This document shows positions 1 to 5,126 of a DNA stretch of 5,126 nt, piece after piece. The notes below the pieces were generated by a model. That model saw only the letters and a program-made list of their open reading frames with translations. It did no database searches and was not told the origin of the DNA. The position numbers and the translations under genes are program-made. This DNA comes from Parvularculaceae bacterium (GTDB lineage Bacteria; Pseudomonadota; Alphaproteobacteria; Caulobacterales; Parvularculaceae). The DNA is taken from positions 1-5,126 of the forward strand of contig JALWRV010000250.1 in the NCBI GenBank assembly GCA_027080545.1. The letters run 5' to 3'. Every line of letters starts with the position of its first letter. The first letter of the stretch is position 1.

Positions 1-60
1 ACACAGCTCTACCGAATAATCGCCATCGAAGGCGATGGCGATTATTCGGTAGAGCTGTGT
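1..60. repeat. Perfect 28-bp inverted repeat (hairpin) at the sequence edge
   Basis: Bases 1-28 are the exact reverse complement of 33-60, separated by the loop AAGG at 29-32. The right arm encodes the highly conserved DYSVELC of AlaRS, so the left arm is an antisense copy of that codon run. A perfect match this long inside a conserved coding segment, with its outer end at base 1, is best explained by a fold-back chimera or a palindromic contig end. A real DNA or RNA hairpin is possible but less likely. Confidence 0.9.
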
Positions 61-681
61 GGGGGAACCCATGTAACACGGACCGGCGATATTGCGCTTT
101 TTACAATCGTTTCCGAAGGGGCGGTGGCTTCTGGTATTCGCCGTATCGAGGCGCTAACGGGCGAAGCAGCGCGTATCCATCTGATTGGCGAAGGTCATAT
201 CGCCAAAGCCGCTGCGGGGCTGTTAAAGGCACCCTTGCCAAAGCTGGTTGAGCGCACGGAAGCCTTGTTGGAAGAGCGCAAGCAGTTGGAAAAAAAGCTC
301 ACCGATATGCGCAAGAAAATGGCGCTGGGGGGCGGCGGCGCTGGGGCGCTTGAGAAAATTGGCGATGTTGGCTTTCTTGGTCAGGTGCTAGAGGGCATCC
401 CGCCCAAGGAATTGCGTGGTTTGATTGACCAAAGCCTGAAGCAGTCGGGGGTTGGGGTCGTGGCTTTTGTTGCCGTTAATGAGGGTAAGGCCGCGGTGGC
501 CATTGGTGTTTGTGATGAGCTTCAAGAGCGTTTCAACGCGGTGGATCTGGTAAAACAGGCAGCGGCTTGCGTTGGCGGCAAGGGCGGTGGCGGCAAGCCG
601 GGCATGGCCCAAGCCGGGGGGCCAGAAGGGGCTAAGGCCGAGGCGGCGTTGGCGGCGATTAAAAAGGCGTTGGCAGGCTAG
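1..681 (+). CDS. alaS: Alanine--tRNA ligase (AlaRS), C-terminal part, 5'-truncated
   Basis: Charges tRNA-Ala with alanine in the cytoplasm and edits mischarged Ser/Gly. Only the last 226 codons are present; the catalytic domain lies off the window. The visible part begins in the editing (SAD) domain: DYSVELCGGTHV at residues 14-25 holds the second half of the zinc site (C20, H24), followed by RTGDI and SEGAVASGIRRIEALTG, all hallmarks of AlaRS. Residues 80-105 are a charged coiled-coil segment (LVERTEALLEERKQLEKKL). From about 115 to the end is the DHHA1/C-Ala domain, with a Gly-rich stretch GGKGGGGKPGMAQAGG typical of the family, and a stop at 679-681. Identity is secure. Residues 1-10 come from the left arm of a perfect inverted repeat and may not be genuine, although they stay in frame and loosely resemble the expected VRVV-type strand before the zinc motif. 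Confidence 0.96.
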   Translation, partial: TQLYRIIAIEGDGDYSVELCGGTHVTRTGDIALFTIVSEGAVASGIRRIEALTGEAARIHLIGEGHIAKAAAGLLKAPLPKLVERTEALLEERKQLEKKLTDMRKKMALGGGGAGALEKIGDVGFLGQVLEGIPPKELRGLIDQSLKQSGVGVVAFVAVNEGKAAVAIGVCDELQERFNAVDLVKQAAACVGGKGGGGKPGMAQAGGPEGAKAEAALAAIKKALAG

Positions 682-1410
682 GTGGCGGTGAAAAAGGTCA
701 TAGAGGCGGAGGCGCTTTTAGAGCATCGCTTTCGCTATTATGATTTCGCCATGGCCGCTTTCGTGGCGATCCTGATCTGCTCAAATCTCATCGGCGCGGC
801 CAAACTATCGCAAATTGATTTACCCATTATCGGGACGCAGATATTTGGCGCCGGTATTTTATTTTTCCCCCTTTCCTATGTATTGGGCGATGTGCTGACC
901 GAGGTCTATGGCTATGCTCGGGCAAGACGGGTGATCTGGACCGGCTTTGCCGCCGTTCTTTTCATGGCGGCGATGTCATGGGTGGTGGTAGCGCTGCCTC
1001 CGGCGGATGTTTGGGAAGGGCAGGCGGCCTATGAAGAAGTTTTCGGCTTGACGCCGCGCATCGTTCTGGCATCGGTGGTGGCGTTTTGGGCGGGCGAATT
1101 GGCCAATGCTTTCGTCATGGCACGGATGAAAATTTGGTCGCGGGGAAAGCATTTATGGCAGCGCACCATCGGCTCAACCATTGTTGGGCAAGGGGTCGAT
1201 AGCCTGTTATTTTACCCGATCGCCTTTTTGGGGGTGTGGCCGGTGCAGGCGGTGCTGACCGTATTGGTGACAAATTATGTGCTGAAAGTTTTGTGGGAGG
1301 CCTTGTTGACGCCCATCACCTATAAAATCGTTGGGGCGTTGAAACGTGCGGAAGGGGTCGATGTCTATGACGAAGAAACCGACTTCAATCCGTTTTCTCT
1401 CCATGGCTGA
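682..1410 (+). CDS. yhhQ: VUT/YhhQ-family queuosine precursor transporter (DUF165)
   Basis: Inner-membrane protein of 242 aa. Family members import queuosine precursors (preQ0/preQ1) used to modify the wobble base of GUN tRNAs; the function here is by family. Hydrophobic segments lie near residues 22-42, 54-76, 84-105, 124-147, 165-185 and 187-217, giving about six helices. Family signatures are FPLSYVLGDVLTEVYGY (62-78), FWAGELANAFVMARMK (135-150) and STIVGQGVDSLLFY (165-178), with conserved D70, E74, E139, N142, Q170 and D173. The tail YDEETDFNPFS is common in alphaproteobacterial members. The GTG start at 682 abuts the alaS stop, so the two are probably cotranscribed and translationally coupled. 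A GTG at 688 is an equally possible start, since no strong ribosome binding site decides between them. Family assignment is firm; start and exact substrate are less so. Confidence 0.93.
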   Translation: MAVKKVIEAEALLEHRFRYYDFAMAAFVAILICSNLIGAAKLSQIDLPIIGTQIFGAGILFFPLSYVLGDVLTEVYGYARARRVIWTGFAAVLFMAAMSWVVVALPPADVWEGQAAYEEVFGLTPRIVLASVVAFWAGELANAFVMARMKIWSRGKHLWQRTIGSTIVGQGVDSLLFYPIAFLGVWPVQAVLTVLVTNYVLKVLWEALLTPITYKIVGALKRAEGVDVYDEETDFNPFSLHG

Positions 1411-1549
1411 ACAATAGCGCGATATTTTCTTCCGGGGTTAGGGCGCTCTGGCTGGGGAGGCGCGGATTTGGTGGCCCGGAACTTGAGGCCCCTTGTCACG
1501 GCGATGGGGCGTTAAAGGCGGCTATTCACTAGAAAATAAGCGTTTGCGA

Positions 1550-1576
1550 AAAGCAGACCCTCAAAGCAGGCCCTCA
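1550..1576. repeat. Two-copy tandem repeat, period 13, upstream of the promoter
   Basis: AAAGCAGACCCTCA (1550-1563) is followed by AAAGCAGGCCCTCA (1563-1576), 13 of 14 bases identical and sharing one base. It ends 21 bases before the -35 box. It could be a pair of half-sites for an upstream regulator or merely a replication-slippage duplication. Nothing in the sequence decides. Confidence 0.55.
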
Positions 1577-1597
1577 CTGAAAAAGAGGGGGCGGCCC

Positions 1598-1626
1598 TTG
1601 ACAGGAGGAGGTTTTTATCATAAATG
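1598..1626 (+). promoter_or_regulatory. Predicted sigma-70-type promoter of the tetR-ABC exporter operon
   Basis: A perfect -35 TTGACA lies at 1598-1603. With a 17-base spacer the -10 is TAAATG at 1621-1626, a weak match to TATAAT; CATAAA at 1619-1624 is an alternative with a 15-base spacer. Transcription would start near 1633, inside the palindromic operator at 1625-1642. The arrangement fits a promoter that is silenced when a TetR-family dimer is bound. The -35 and the operator position are the strong points; the -10 is not. Confidence 0.55.
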
Positions 1627-1642
1627 ACTGACTGGTCAGTCA
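1625..1642. promoter_or_regulatory. Palindromic TetR-family operator
   Basis: TGACTGAC-TG-GTCAGTCA is a palindrome with 8-bp arms that pair perfectly around a 2-base centre. Size and symmetry are typical of operators bound by TetR/AcrR dimers, and related TGAC...GTCA palindromes are known for this class. It overlaps the predicted -10 and transcription start and lies 311 bases upstream of the tetR-family gene start. Inference: it is the binding site of that repressor, giving autoregulation and control of the exporter. Confidence 0.75.
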
Positions 1643-1671
1643 GTTGTAAAATGAAAAAGTTGGGAGAGCGC

Positions 1672-1709
1672 CAGAAGGAGAGCCTCAGAAGGAGAGCCCA
1701 GAAAGAGCC
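1672..1709. repeat. Purine-rich tandem repeat, period about 14, in the leader
   Basis: CAGAAGGAGAGCC occurs exactly at 1672-1684 and again at 1686-1698. A shortened third copy, CAGAAAGAGCC, lies at 1699-1709. The block sits in the transcribed leader, downstream of the operator. SD-like GGAG cores fall within it, but no start codon follows at a useful distance. Confidence 0.7.
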
Positions 1710-1756
1710 TAAAAATAATGGATGTGGAGGGACCGGGCCAGAGACCCGGATCTATT

Positions 1757-1891
1757 GCCGAGAGGTGAGAAGTAAGAGCCAAGAGGCAAAAGCAAAAAGC
1801 AAAAAGCAAAAAACAAAAAACAAAAAGCAAAAAACAGAAGACAGAAGGCAGAAGCTGGGCGCTGAGAGCCGAGAAATAAGAAGTAAGAGCC
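1757..1891. repeat. Imperfect 24-base direct repeat flanking the heptamer tract
   Basis: Copies lie at 1757-1780 and 1868-1891 and agree at 21 of 24 bases. Both begin GCCGAGA and both end with the exact 13-mer AGAAGTAAGAGCC (1768-1780 and 1879-1891). The three differences are G-to-A changes. The copies bracket the heptamer repeat at 1786-1854. This could reflect duplication of a larger unit or the ends of a small inserted repeat element. Confidence 0.7.
1786..1854. repeat. Degenerate heptanucleotide tandem repeat (RCARAAR)n
   Basis: Nine in-phase 7-base units run from 1792 to 1854, preceded by a 6-base unit at 1786-1791. The units are GCAAAAA (1792, 1799, 1806, 1827), ACAAAAA (1813, 1820), ACAGAAG (1834, 1841) and GCAGAAG (1848). 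The consensus is RCARAAR, with only one C per unit and no T. The T-free run on this strand extends from 1774 to 1855. It lies in the leader upstream of the repressor gene. Copy number is likely to vary by slippage, and the strand asymmetry would favour an unstructured A-rich RNA. Confidence 0.85.
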
Positions 1892-1953
1892 GAGCGTTTT
1901 GAGGGTTGGGCGTGAGATGGGATTGGCGATTGAAAGAAAGGATCGCAAGCAAG

Positions 1954-2598
1954 ATGAACCAGAAAAATAGTGTAAAACGGGCGCGCAGCGATAGCGACAA
2001 AGAGGAGCGGCGGACCTTATTGCTAAACGCTGCCCTTGATGAATTTGATGAAAAAGGTTTTTCCCAAGCGCGGATGGATGACATCGCCAAACGGGCCGGA
2101 ATCGCCAAGGGCACGCTCTATCTTTATTTTGACAGTAAGGACGCGCTGTTTGAAGCCTTGGTGGAAACCCACGCCTTACCCAACATCGCCGCCATGGAAC
2201 GGGCCGTGGCCCAGTTTGATGGGTTTCGACCGGCCTTGCAGGCTTTGTTGCACTTAGCCCCCCACCTTATTCGCCATTCGGACATGCCACGCTTGATGAA
2301 AGTGCTGATCAGCAATGCGTCTACCTTTCCGGAAACGGTGCGTGAATATCGCCAAAAGGTGATTGACCGGGTGATCGCACTGTTAAGCGGCTTGATTGAA
2401 AAAGGCCAGCAAAGCGGAGAGGTGCGGGCGGTGGACCCGACCCTAACTGCGCGCTTAGTAATGGCACCGATTGCTTTTTCCGGCCTGTGGCAGGTGGTGT
2501 TTGCGGTCGACCAAGATGCCAGTTTTGATTTGGACAAATATTTTGCCTTGCATCGCGATTATCTTGAGCGCGCTTTATTGATGGAGCCAAGTCCATGA
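1954..2598 (+). CDS. TetR/AcrR-family transcriptional repressor
   Basis: Dimeric ligand-responsive DNA-binding protein, 214 aa from the ATG at 1954. I chose this start because AAAGGA lies 11 bases upstream and because the helix-turn-helix then falls at the normal place. Starting at the in-frame TTG at 1906 would add 16 atypical residues (GVRWDWRLKERIASK). Residues 19-66 are the TetR_N domain: RRTLLLNAALDEFDEKGF, then RMDDIAKRAGIAKGTLYLYF (40-59) and SKDALFEAL. The helical C-terminal ligand domain (about 75-205) resembles the AefR-like group (RHSDMPRLMKVLISNASTFPE) and does not reveal the ligand. Its stop overlaps the adaptor start (ATGA). By position it should repress its own operon through the palindrome at 1625-1642, as CecR does for ybhGFSR in E. 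coli. Family is certain; target and ligand are inferred. Confidence 0.93.
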   Translation: MNQKNSVKRARSDSDKEERRTLLLNAALDEFDEKGFSQARMDDIAKRAGIAKGTLYLYFDSKDALFEALVETHALPNIAAMERAVAQFDGFRPALQALLHLAPHLIRHSDMPRLMKVLISNASTFPETVREYRQKVIDRVIALLSGLIEKGQQSGEVRAVDPTLTARLVMAPIAFSGLWQVVFAVDQDASFDLDKYFALHRDYLERALLMEPSP

Positions 2599-3557
2599 GA
2601 ATTTTATCATTCATTCTATTGGGAAGTTTTGTGTTTGGCCTGACCGCTTGCACTGACCCGGCACAAGAAAGTGCCGTCACCGGCTATGTGGAGGCGCGCT
2701 ATCGCTATCTGGCCGCAGACCAGCCGGGTCGCTTGAGAGTCGAGCCCGTGCGCGAAGGAGATCGCGTGCAGGTCGGAGATTTGCTCTTTGCTTTGGATGA
2801 TGAGCTGCAACAAGCCCAGCTTGCCCGCGCCGAAGCGCAAGTAGCCCAAGCCGCAGCCGGGGTTGACGATATCACCGCCGGAGCGCGACCAGAAGAGATT
2901 AAAGCCTTACGCGCACAACTTGCCGAAGCAGAGGCCCGTTTCGGGCAGGCGCGGATAGAGCGGGATCGCCATCGGCCTTTGGTTGCCAATGGTATTGAGC
3001 CGCAAGCCGTCGCCGACCGGGTAGAGACGGAATATCGCGCCGCCAAGGCACATCTGCAAGCGGTGCAGGAGCAATTGAATATTGCGCGTTTGGGCGGGCG
3101 CGAAGGGGCGGTCTCGGCGGCCCGCGCGGGGCTAGAAGCCGCCCGCGCCACTGTGGATGCGGCCCGCTATCAGCTAGACCAACGCACCATCAATGCCCCC
3201 GTGGCAGGCACCATAAAAGAGATTTATCATCGCCCGGGAGAGTTGGTAGGCCCCGGCCAGCCGGTTCTTTCTTTGTTGCCGGAAGACGGCATGGTGGTGC
3301 GCTTCTTTGTCACTCAGAAAGAGCTGCCACGGTATAAAATGGGGGCGAAGGTTCTGATCATACCCGACGGGTTGGCAAGCCCCCTGATTGGCGAGATCAT
3401 TTATATTTCAGATCGCGCCGAGTTCACCCCGCCGATCATCTATAGCGCTGATACCCGCGCCAGCCTTGTGTTTATGATTGAGGCCAAACCGCAAAACACA
3501 GAAGGCTTGACCCCCGGCCTGCCGGTTGATGTGCGCCTTGCCGGGGAGGCCAACTAA
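2595..3557 (+). CDS. HlyD-family periplasmic adaptor of an ABC exporter (YbhG-like), probable lipoprotein
   Basis: Membrane-fusion protein of 320 aa that would bridge the ABC permease to an outer-membrane channel; E. coli YbhG is of similar length. Residues 1-18 are a hydrophobic signal ending in the lipobox L16-T-A-C19, so lipid attachment at C19 is likely. The first half of the lipoyl/barrel-sandwich domain is around 38-68 (GRLRVEPVREGDRVQVGDLL). A long Ala/Glu/Gln/Arg-rich helical hairpin occupies about 69-195 and includes ARPEEIKALRAQLAEAEA (97-114), a stretch usual in YbhG/YhiI-type adaptors. The second lipoyl half begins at INAPVAGTI (199-207), followed by a beta-barrel (VVRFFVTQKELP) and a short membrane-proximal end (GLTPGLPVDVRL). 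GGAG at 2583-2586 is 8 bases before the ATG, which overlaps the repressor stop by 4 bases. Position +2 after the Cys is Thr, not the Asp associated with inner-membrane retention in enterobacteria. Confidence 0.92.
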   Translation: MRILSFILLGSFVFGLTACTDPAQESAVTGYVEARYRYLAADQPGRLRVEPVREGDRVQVGDLLFALDDELQQAQLARAEAQVAQAAAGVDDITAGARPEEIKALRAQLAEAEARFGQARIERDRHRPLVANGIEPQAVADRVETEYRAAKAHLQAVQEQLNIARLGGREGAVSAARAGLEAARATVDAARYQLDQRTINAPVAGTIKEIYHRPGELVGPGQPVLSLLPEDGMVVRFFVTQKELPRYKMGAKVLIIPDGLASPLIGEIIYISDRAEFTPPIIYSADTRASLVFMIEAKPQNTEGLTPGLPVDVRLAGEAN

Positions 3558-4489
3558 TGGCGCAGGAATTGGCCATTGATGTGCGCGGCCTGACCAAGCG
3601 CTTTGGCGACAAGCTGGCGGTGGATCATGTAGATTTGCAAATGCCCAAAGGGCAGGTCTGGGGCTTTTTGGGGCCAAACGGTTCCGGCAAGACCACGACC
3701 ATTCGGATGATTTGCGGGCTGCTCAGCCCTAGCGAAGGGGCGGGGTGCACTTTGGGGTTTGATATTGTGGCCCAATCGCGCTCGATCAAACTTTTAACCG
3801 GCTACATGACCCAGAAATTTTCTTTTTGGAGTGACTTAACCATTCGCGAAAATCTCAATTTTGTGGCACGGCTTTATGAAATGGAAAATGCGCGCGCTCT
3901 GGTTGATGAAACTTTGGAAACGCTGGGGCTGACCCATCGGCAAAACCAGCTTGTCGGCGCACTTTCCGGCGGCTGGAAACAACGTTTGGCCTTGGCGGCT
4001 GTAACCATGCATAAGCCGCAGCTTCTATTGTTGGATGAGCCAACAGCCGGAGTGGACCCGCAAGCGCGGCGCGATTTTTGGGACGAGATACATCGCCTTT
4101 CCTTGCAAGGGCTAACGGTGCTGGTGTCGACCCATTATATGGACGAGGCAGAGCGCTGCGATAAAATTGTCTATCTGGCCAATGGCCGCAAAATAACCGA
4201 AGGCCGGGTGCAACAAATTATCGAACGCTCCGGGCTCATCACATTTCGTGGCGAAGGCGAAGGGGTGCGAGCCATGGCTGACCCCATCAAGGCCATGCCG
4301 GGGGTTGAGCATGTGGCCTATTTCGGGGCGGCCCTTCATGTCAGCGGCCATGATCGCGCAGCCCTTGAGCGCGCCGTCGGCCGCCACAAAAGTGCTTCTG
4401 TGCAATGGCGCGAGGTGGCCACAAATTTGGAAGATGTGTTCATCTCAATGATGAATGAGTCGGGCCAAGATAAGAGGTTTGCATCATGA
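3557..4489 (+). CDS. ABC transporter ATP-binding protein, ABC-2 exporter type (YbhF-like, single NBD)
   Basis: Cytoplasmic ATPase of 310 aa that powers the adjacent permease. Visible motifs are Walker A GPNGSGKTT (39-47), Q-loop Q86, signature LSGGW followed by KQRLALA (136-147), Walker B LLLLDEP (156-162) with catalytic E161, D-loop AGVDP (164-168) and H-loop H193 (STHYMDEAERCD). Residues from about 225 form the small C-terminal domain common in drug and lipid exporters of this class, ending VATNLEDVFISMM. The signature has Trp where LSGGQ is usual, as in other YbhF/YadG-type ATPases I recall, so it should be active. E. coli YbhF carries two such domains in one chain; this protein has one and would act as a homodimer. 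A strong SD (GGGGAGG, 3543-3549) lies 7 bases before the ATG, which shares one base with the adaptor stop (TAATG). Confidence 0.95.
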   Translation: MAQELAIDVRGLTKRFGDKLAVDHVDLQMPKGQVWGFLGPNGSGKTTTIRMICGLLSPSEGAGCTLGFDIVAQSRSIKLLTGYMTQKFSFWSDLTIRENLNFVARLYEMENARALVDETLETLGLTHRQNQLVGALSGGWKQRLALAAVTMHKPQLLLLDEPTAGVDPQARRDFWDEIHRLSLQGLTVLVSTHYMDEAERCDKIVYLANGRKITEGRVQQIIERSGLITFRGEGEGVRAMADPIKAMPGVEHVAYFGAALHVSGHDRAALERAVGRHKSASVQWREVATNLEDVFISMMNESGQDKRFAS

Positions 4490-5126
4490 GTGGTTTTTCG
4501 TCCTCCCTTACCCGCATCGGGGCGATTTTTAGCAAAGAAGTGATCCAGATCCGTCGGGACAGGCTGACCTTTTTGATGATGTTCGGTATTCCCATCATTC
4601 AGCTCATCCTGTTTGGCTTTGCCATCAATCTAAACCCCAAAGACTTGCCCACGGCGGTGCATGTGGAAGAGCAAACCCCTTTCGTGCGCACCCTGTTGCA
4701 AGGCCTTAAAAGCTCGACCTATTTTGATCTGAAATATGAGACATCTGATCCGTTACAGGCTGAAGATTGGTTGCAGCGGGGGAAGGTGGCATTTGTTATT
4801 TCCATCCCCACAGGTTTTTCTGAAAGTTTGGTGCGCGGTGAGCGGCCGCAGCTTTTGATCGAAGCCGATGCCACAGACCCGGCGGCAGCGAGCAATGCCA
4901 TCGCCCAAGCGGATGATATTTTGCAAGCAGCCATCGCCCATGATTTGCGCGGCTCTCTGGCCTCTCTTAATCGCGGCCCGGCGCCCTTCGAGCTGGTTGT
5001 TCATGCGCGCTATAATCCCGAGGCCATCACCCAATATAATATCGTGCCCGGCCTGTTGGGGGTGATATTGACCATGACCCTGGTGATGATCACCTCTATC
5101 GCCATGACCCGAGAGACCGAGCGCGG
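4486..5126 (+). CDS. ABC-2 type transporter permease (YbhS/YbhR-like), 3'-truncated
   Basis: Inner-membrane subunit forming the export path; 213 complete codons are present and the frame is open to the window end. The ATG overlaps the ATPase stop (ATGA), with AAGAGG at 4472-4477 placed 8 bases upstream. The N-terminal amphipathic stretch FSKEVIQIRRDRLTF (15-29) is the family signature, followed by the first membrane helix at about 28-48 (LMMFGIPIIQLILFGFAI) and N50-P-K. A large extracytoplasmic domain spans about 50-185, containing FVISIPTGFSESL and ending RYNPEAITQYNIVPGLLG (175-192). The second helix begins near 188, and the conserved TRETERG loop is cut at 208-213. Full-length relatives are about 370-380 aa with six helices, so roughly 160 residues are missing. 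A second permease may follow outside the window, as in ybhS-ybhR. Confidence 0.94.
   Translation, partial: MSGFSSSLTRIGAIFSKEVIQIRRDRLTFLMMFGIPIIQLILFGFAINLNPKDLPTAVHVEEQTPFVRTLLQGLKSSTYFDLKYETSDPLQAEDWLQRGKVAFVISIPTGFSESLVRGERPQLLIEADATDPAAASNAIAQADDILQAAIAHDLRGSLASLNRGPAPFELVVHARYNPEAITQYNIVPGLLGVILTMTLVMITSIAMTRETER

Larger units (their letters stand above)
1411..1953 (+). other. Intergenic region and long leader of the efflux operon
   Basis: This 543-base stretch has no convincing gene. Bases 1411-1549 show nothing recognisable. The GC-rich run at 1487-1510 allows only a 5-bp stem (GCCCC 1488-1492 with GGGGC 1506-1510, 13-base loop) and no T-run follows, so I do not call a terminator for the alaS-yhhQ unit. 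From 1550 on come a short tandem repeat, a promoter, a TetR-type operator and then a strongly purine-rich, repeat-built leader up to the repressor start. A 92-codon reading frame at 1624-1902 crosses the leader, but its product is a Lys/Glu/Arg/Gln low-complexity string imposed by the repeats and is not supported as a gene. Confidence 0.7.

Noticed and set aside
1571..1589. CCCTC...GAGGG hairpin as a terminator after the transporter gene
   Set aside because: The stem is only 5 bp with a 9-base loop, no T-run follows, and it sits directly before the -35 box.
1786..1854. CRISPR-like array
   Set aside because: The units are 7 bases, contiguous and without unique spacers, so this is a simple tandem repeat.
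1624..1902. 92-codon open frame starting inside the operator, with GGAGGAG 13 bases upstream
   Set aside because: The product is a Lys/Gln/Glu/Arg low-complexity string dictated by the tandem repeats. The SD-like run is too far from the ATG, and the predicted transcription start lies downstream of this ATG, so it would not be in the message.
1906..1953. TTG start at 1906 for the TetR-family repressor
   Set aside because: It adds 16 residues unlike family N-termini and uses a rare start. The ATG at 1954 has an AAAGGA motif upstream and gives a normal distance to the helix-turn-helix.
1709..2114. Antisense open frames rich in Phe and Leu across the leader
   Set aside because: They are the complement of the purine-rich repeats, read as TTT/CTT-type codons, and look like membrane proteins only for that reason. 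They also run into the repressor gene and have no plausible ribosome binding site.
2124..3151. Long antisense open frames under the repressor and adaptor genes
   Set aside because: They are codon-bias shadows of the + strand genes, whose domains and motifs are unambiguous.

Overview
The window looks like a fragment of an alphaproteobacterial chromosome. It starts inside one gene, ends inside another, and all genes lie on the + strand. The assignment to Alphaproteobacteria rests on the AlaRS C-terminus and on the closing residues of the VUT-family protein. It is a judgement from family resemblance, not from a search.

Layout. (1) 1-681 is the 3' part of alaS (alanyl-tRNA synthetase), from just before its CxxxH zinc motif to the stop. 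The first 60 bases form a perfect 28-bp inverted repeat with a 4-base loop. It lies exactly on the sequence edge and may be a fold-back assembly artefact. (2) 682-1410 is a VUT/YhhQ-type queuosine precursor transporter that begins on the base after the alaS stop. (3) 1411-1953 has no convincing gene. It holds a short tandem repeat, a TTGACA-type promoter, an 18-bp TetR-type palindromic operator over the predicted transcription start, and a purine-rich leader built of short repeats, including nine in-phase heptamers. (4) 1954-5126 is a tightly overlapping operon: TetR/AcrR-family repressor, HlyD-family periplasmic adaptor with a lipobox, single-domain ABC ATPase, and an ABC-2 permease cut by the window end.

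How the genes work together. The second operon has the composition and order of the E. coli cecR-ybhG-ybhF-ybhS(R) type of ABC exporter locus. The repressor probably binds the palindrome at 1625-1642 and controls its own gene and the pump; an inducing substrate would release it. The ATPase energises the permease, and the adaptor links it across the periplasm to an outer-membrane channel not seen here. Junctions of 4, 1 and 4 overlapping bases suggest translational coupling. The substrate cannot be read from the sequence.

I see no clearly new system in the coding genes. The least ordinary part is the repeat-built, nearly pyrimidine-free leader of about 320 nt between the operator and the repressor start.
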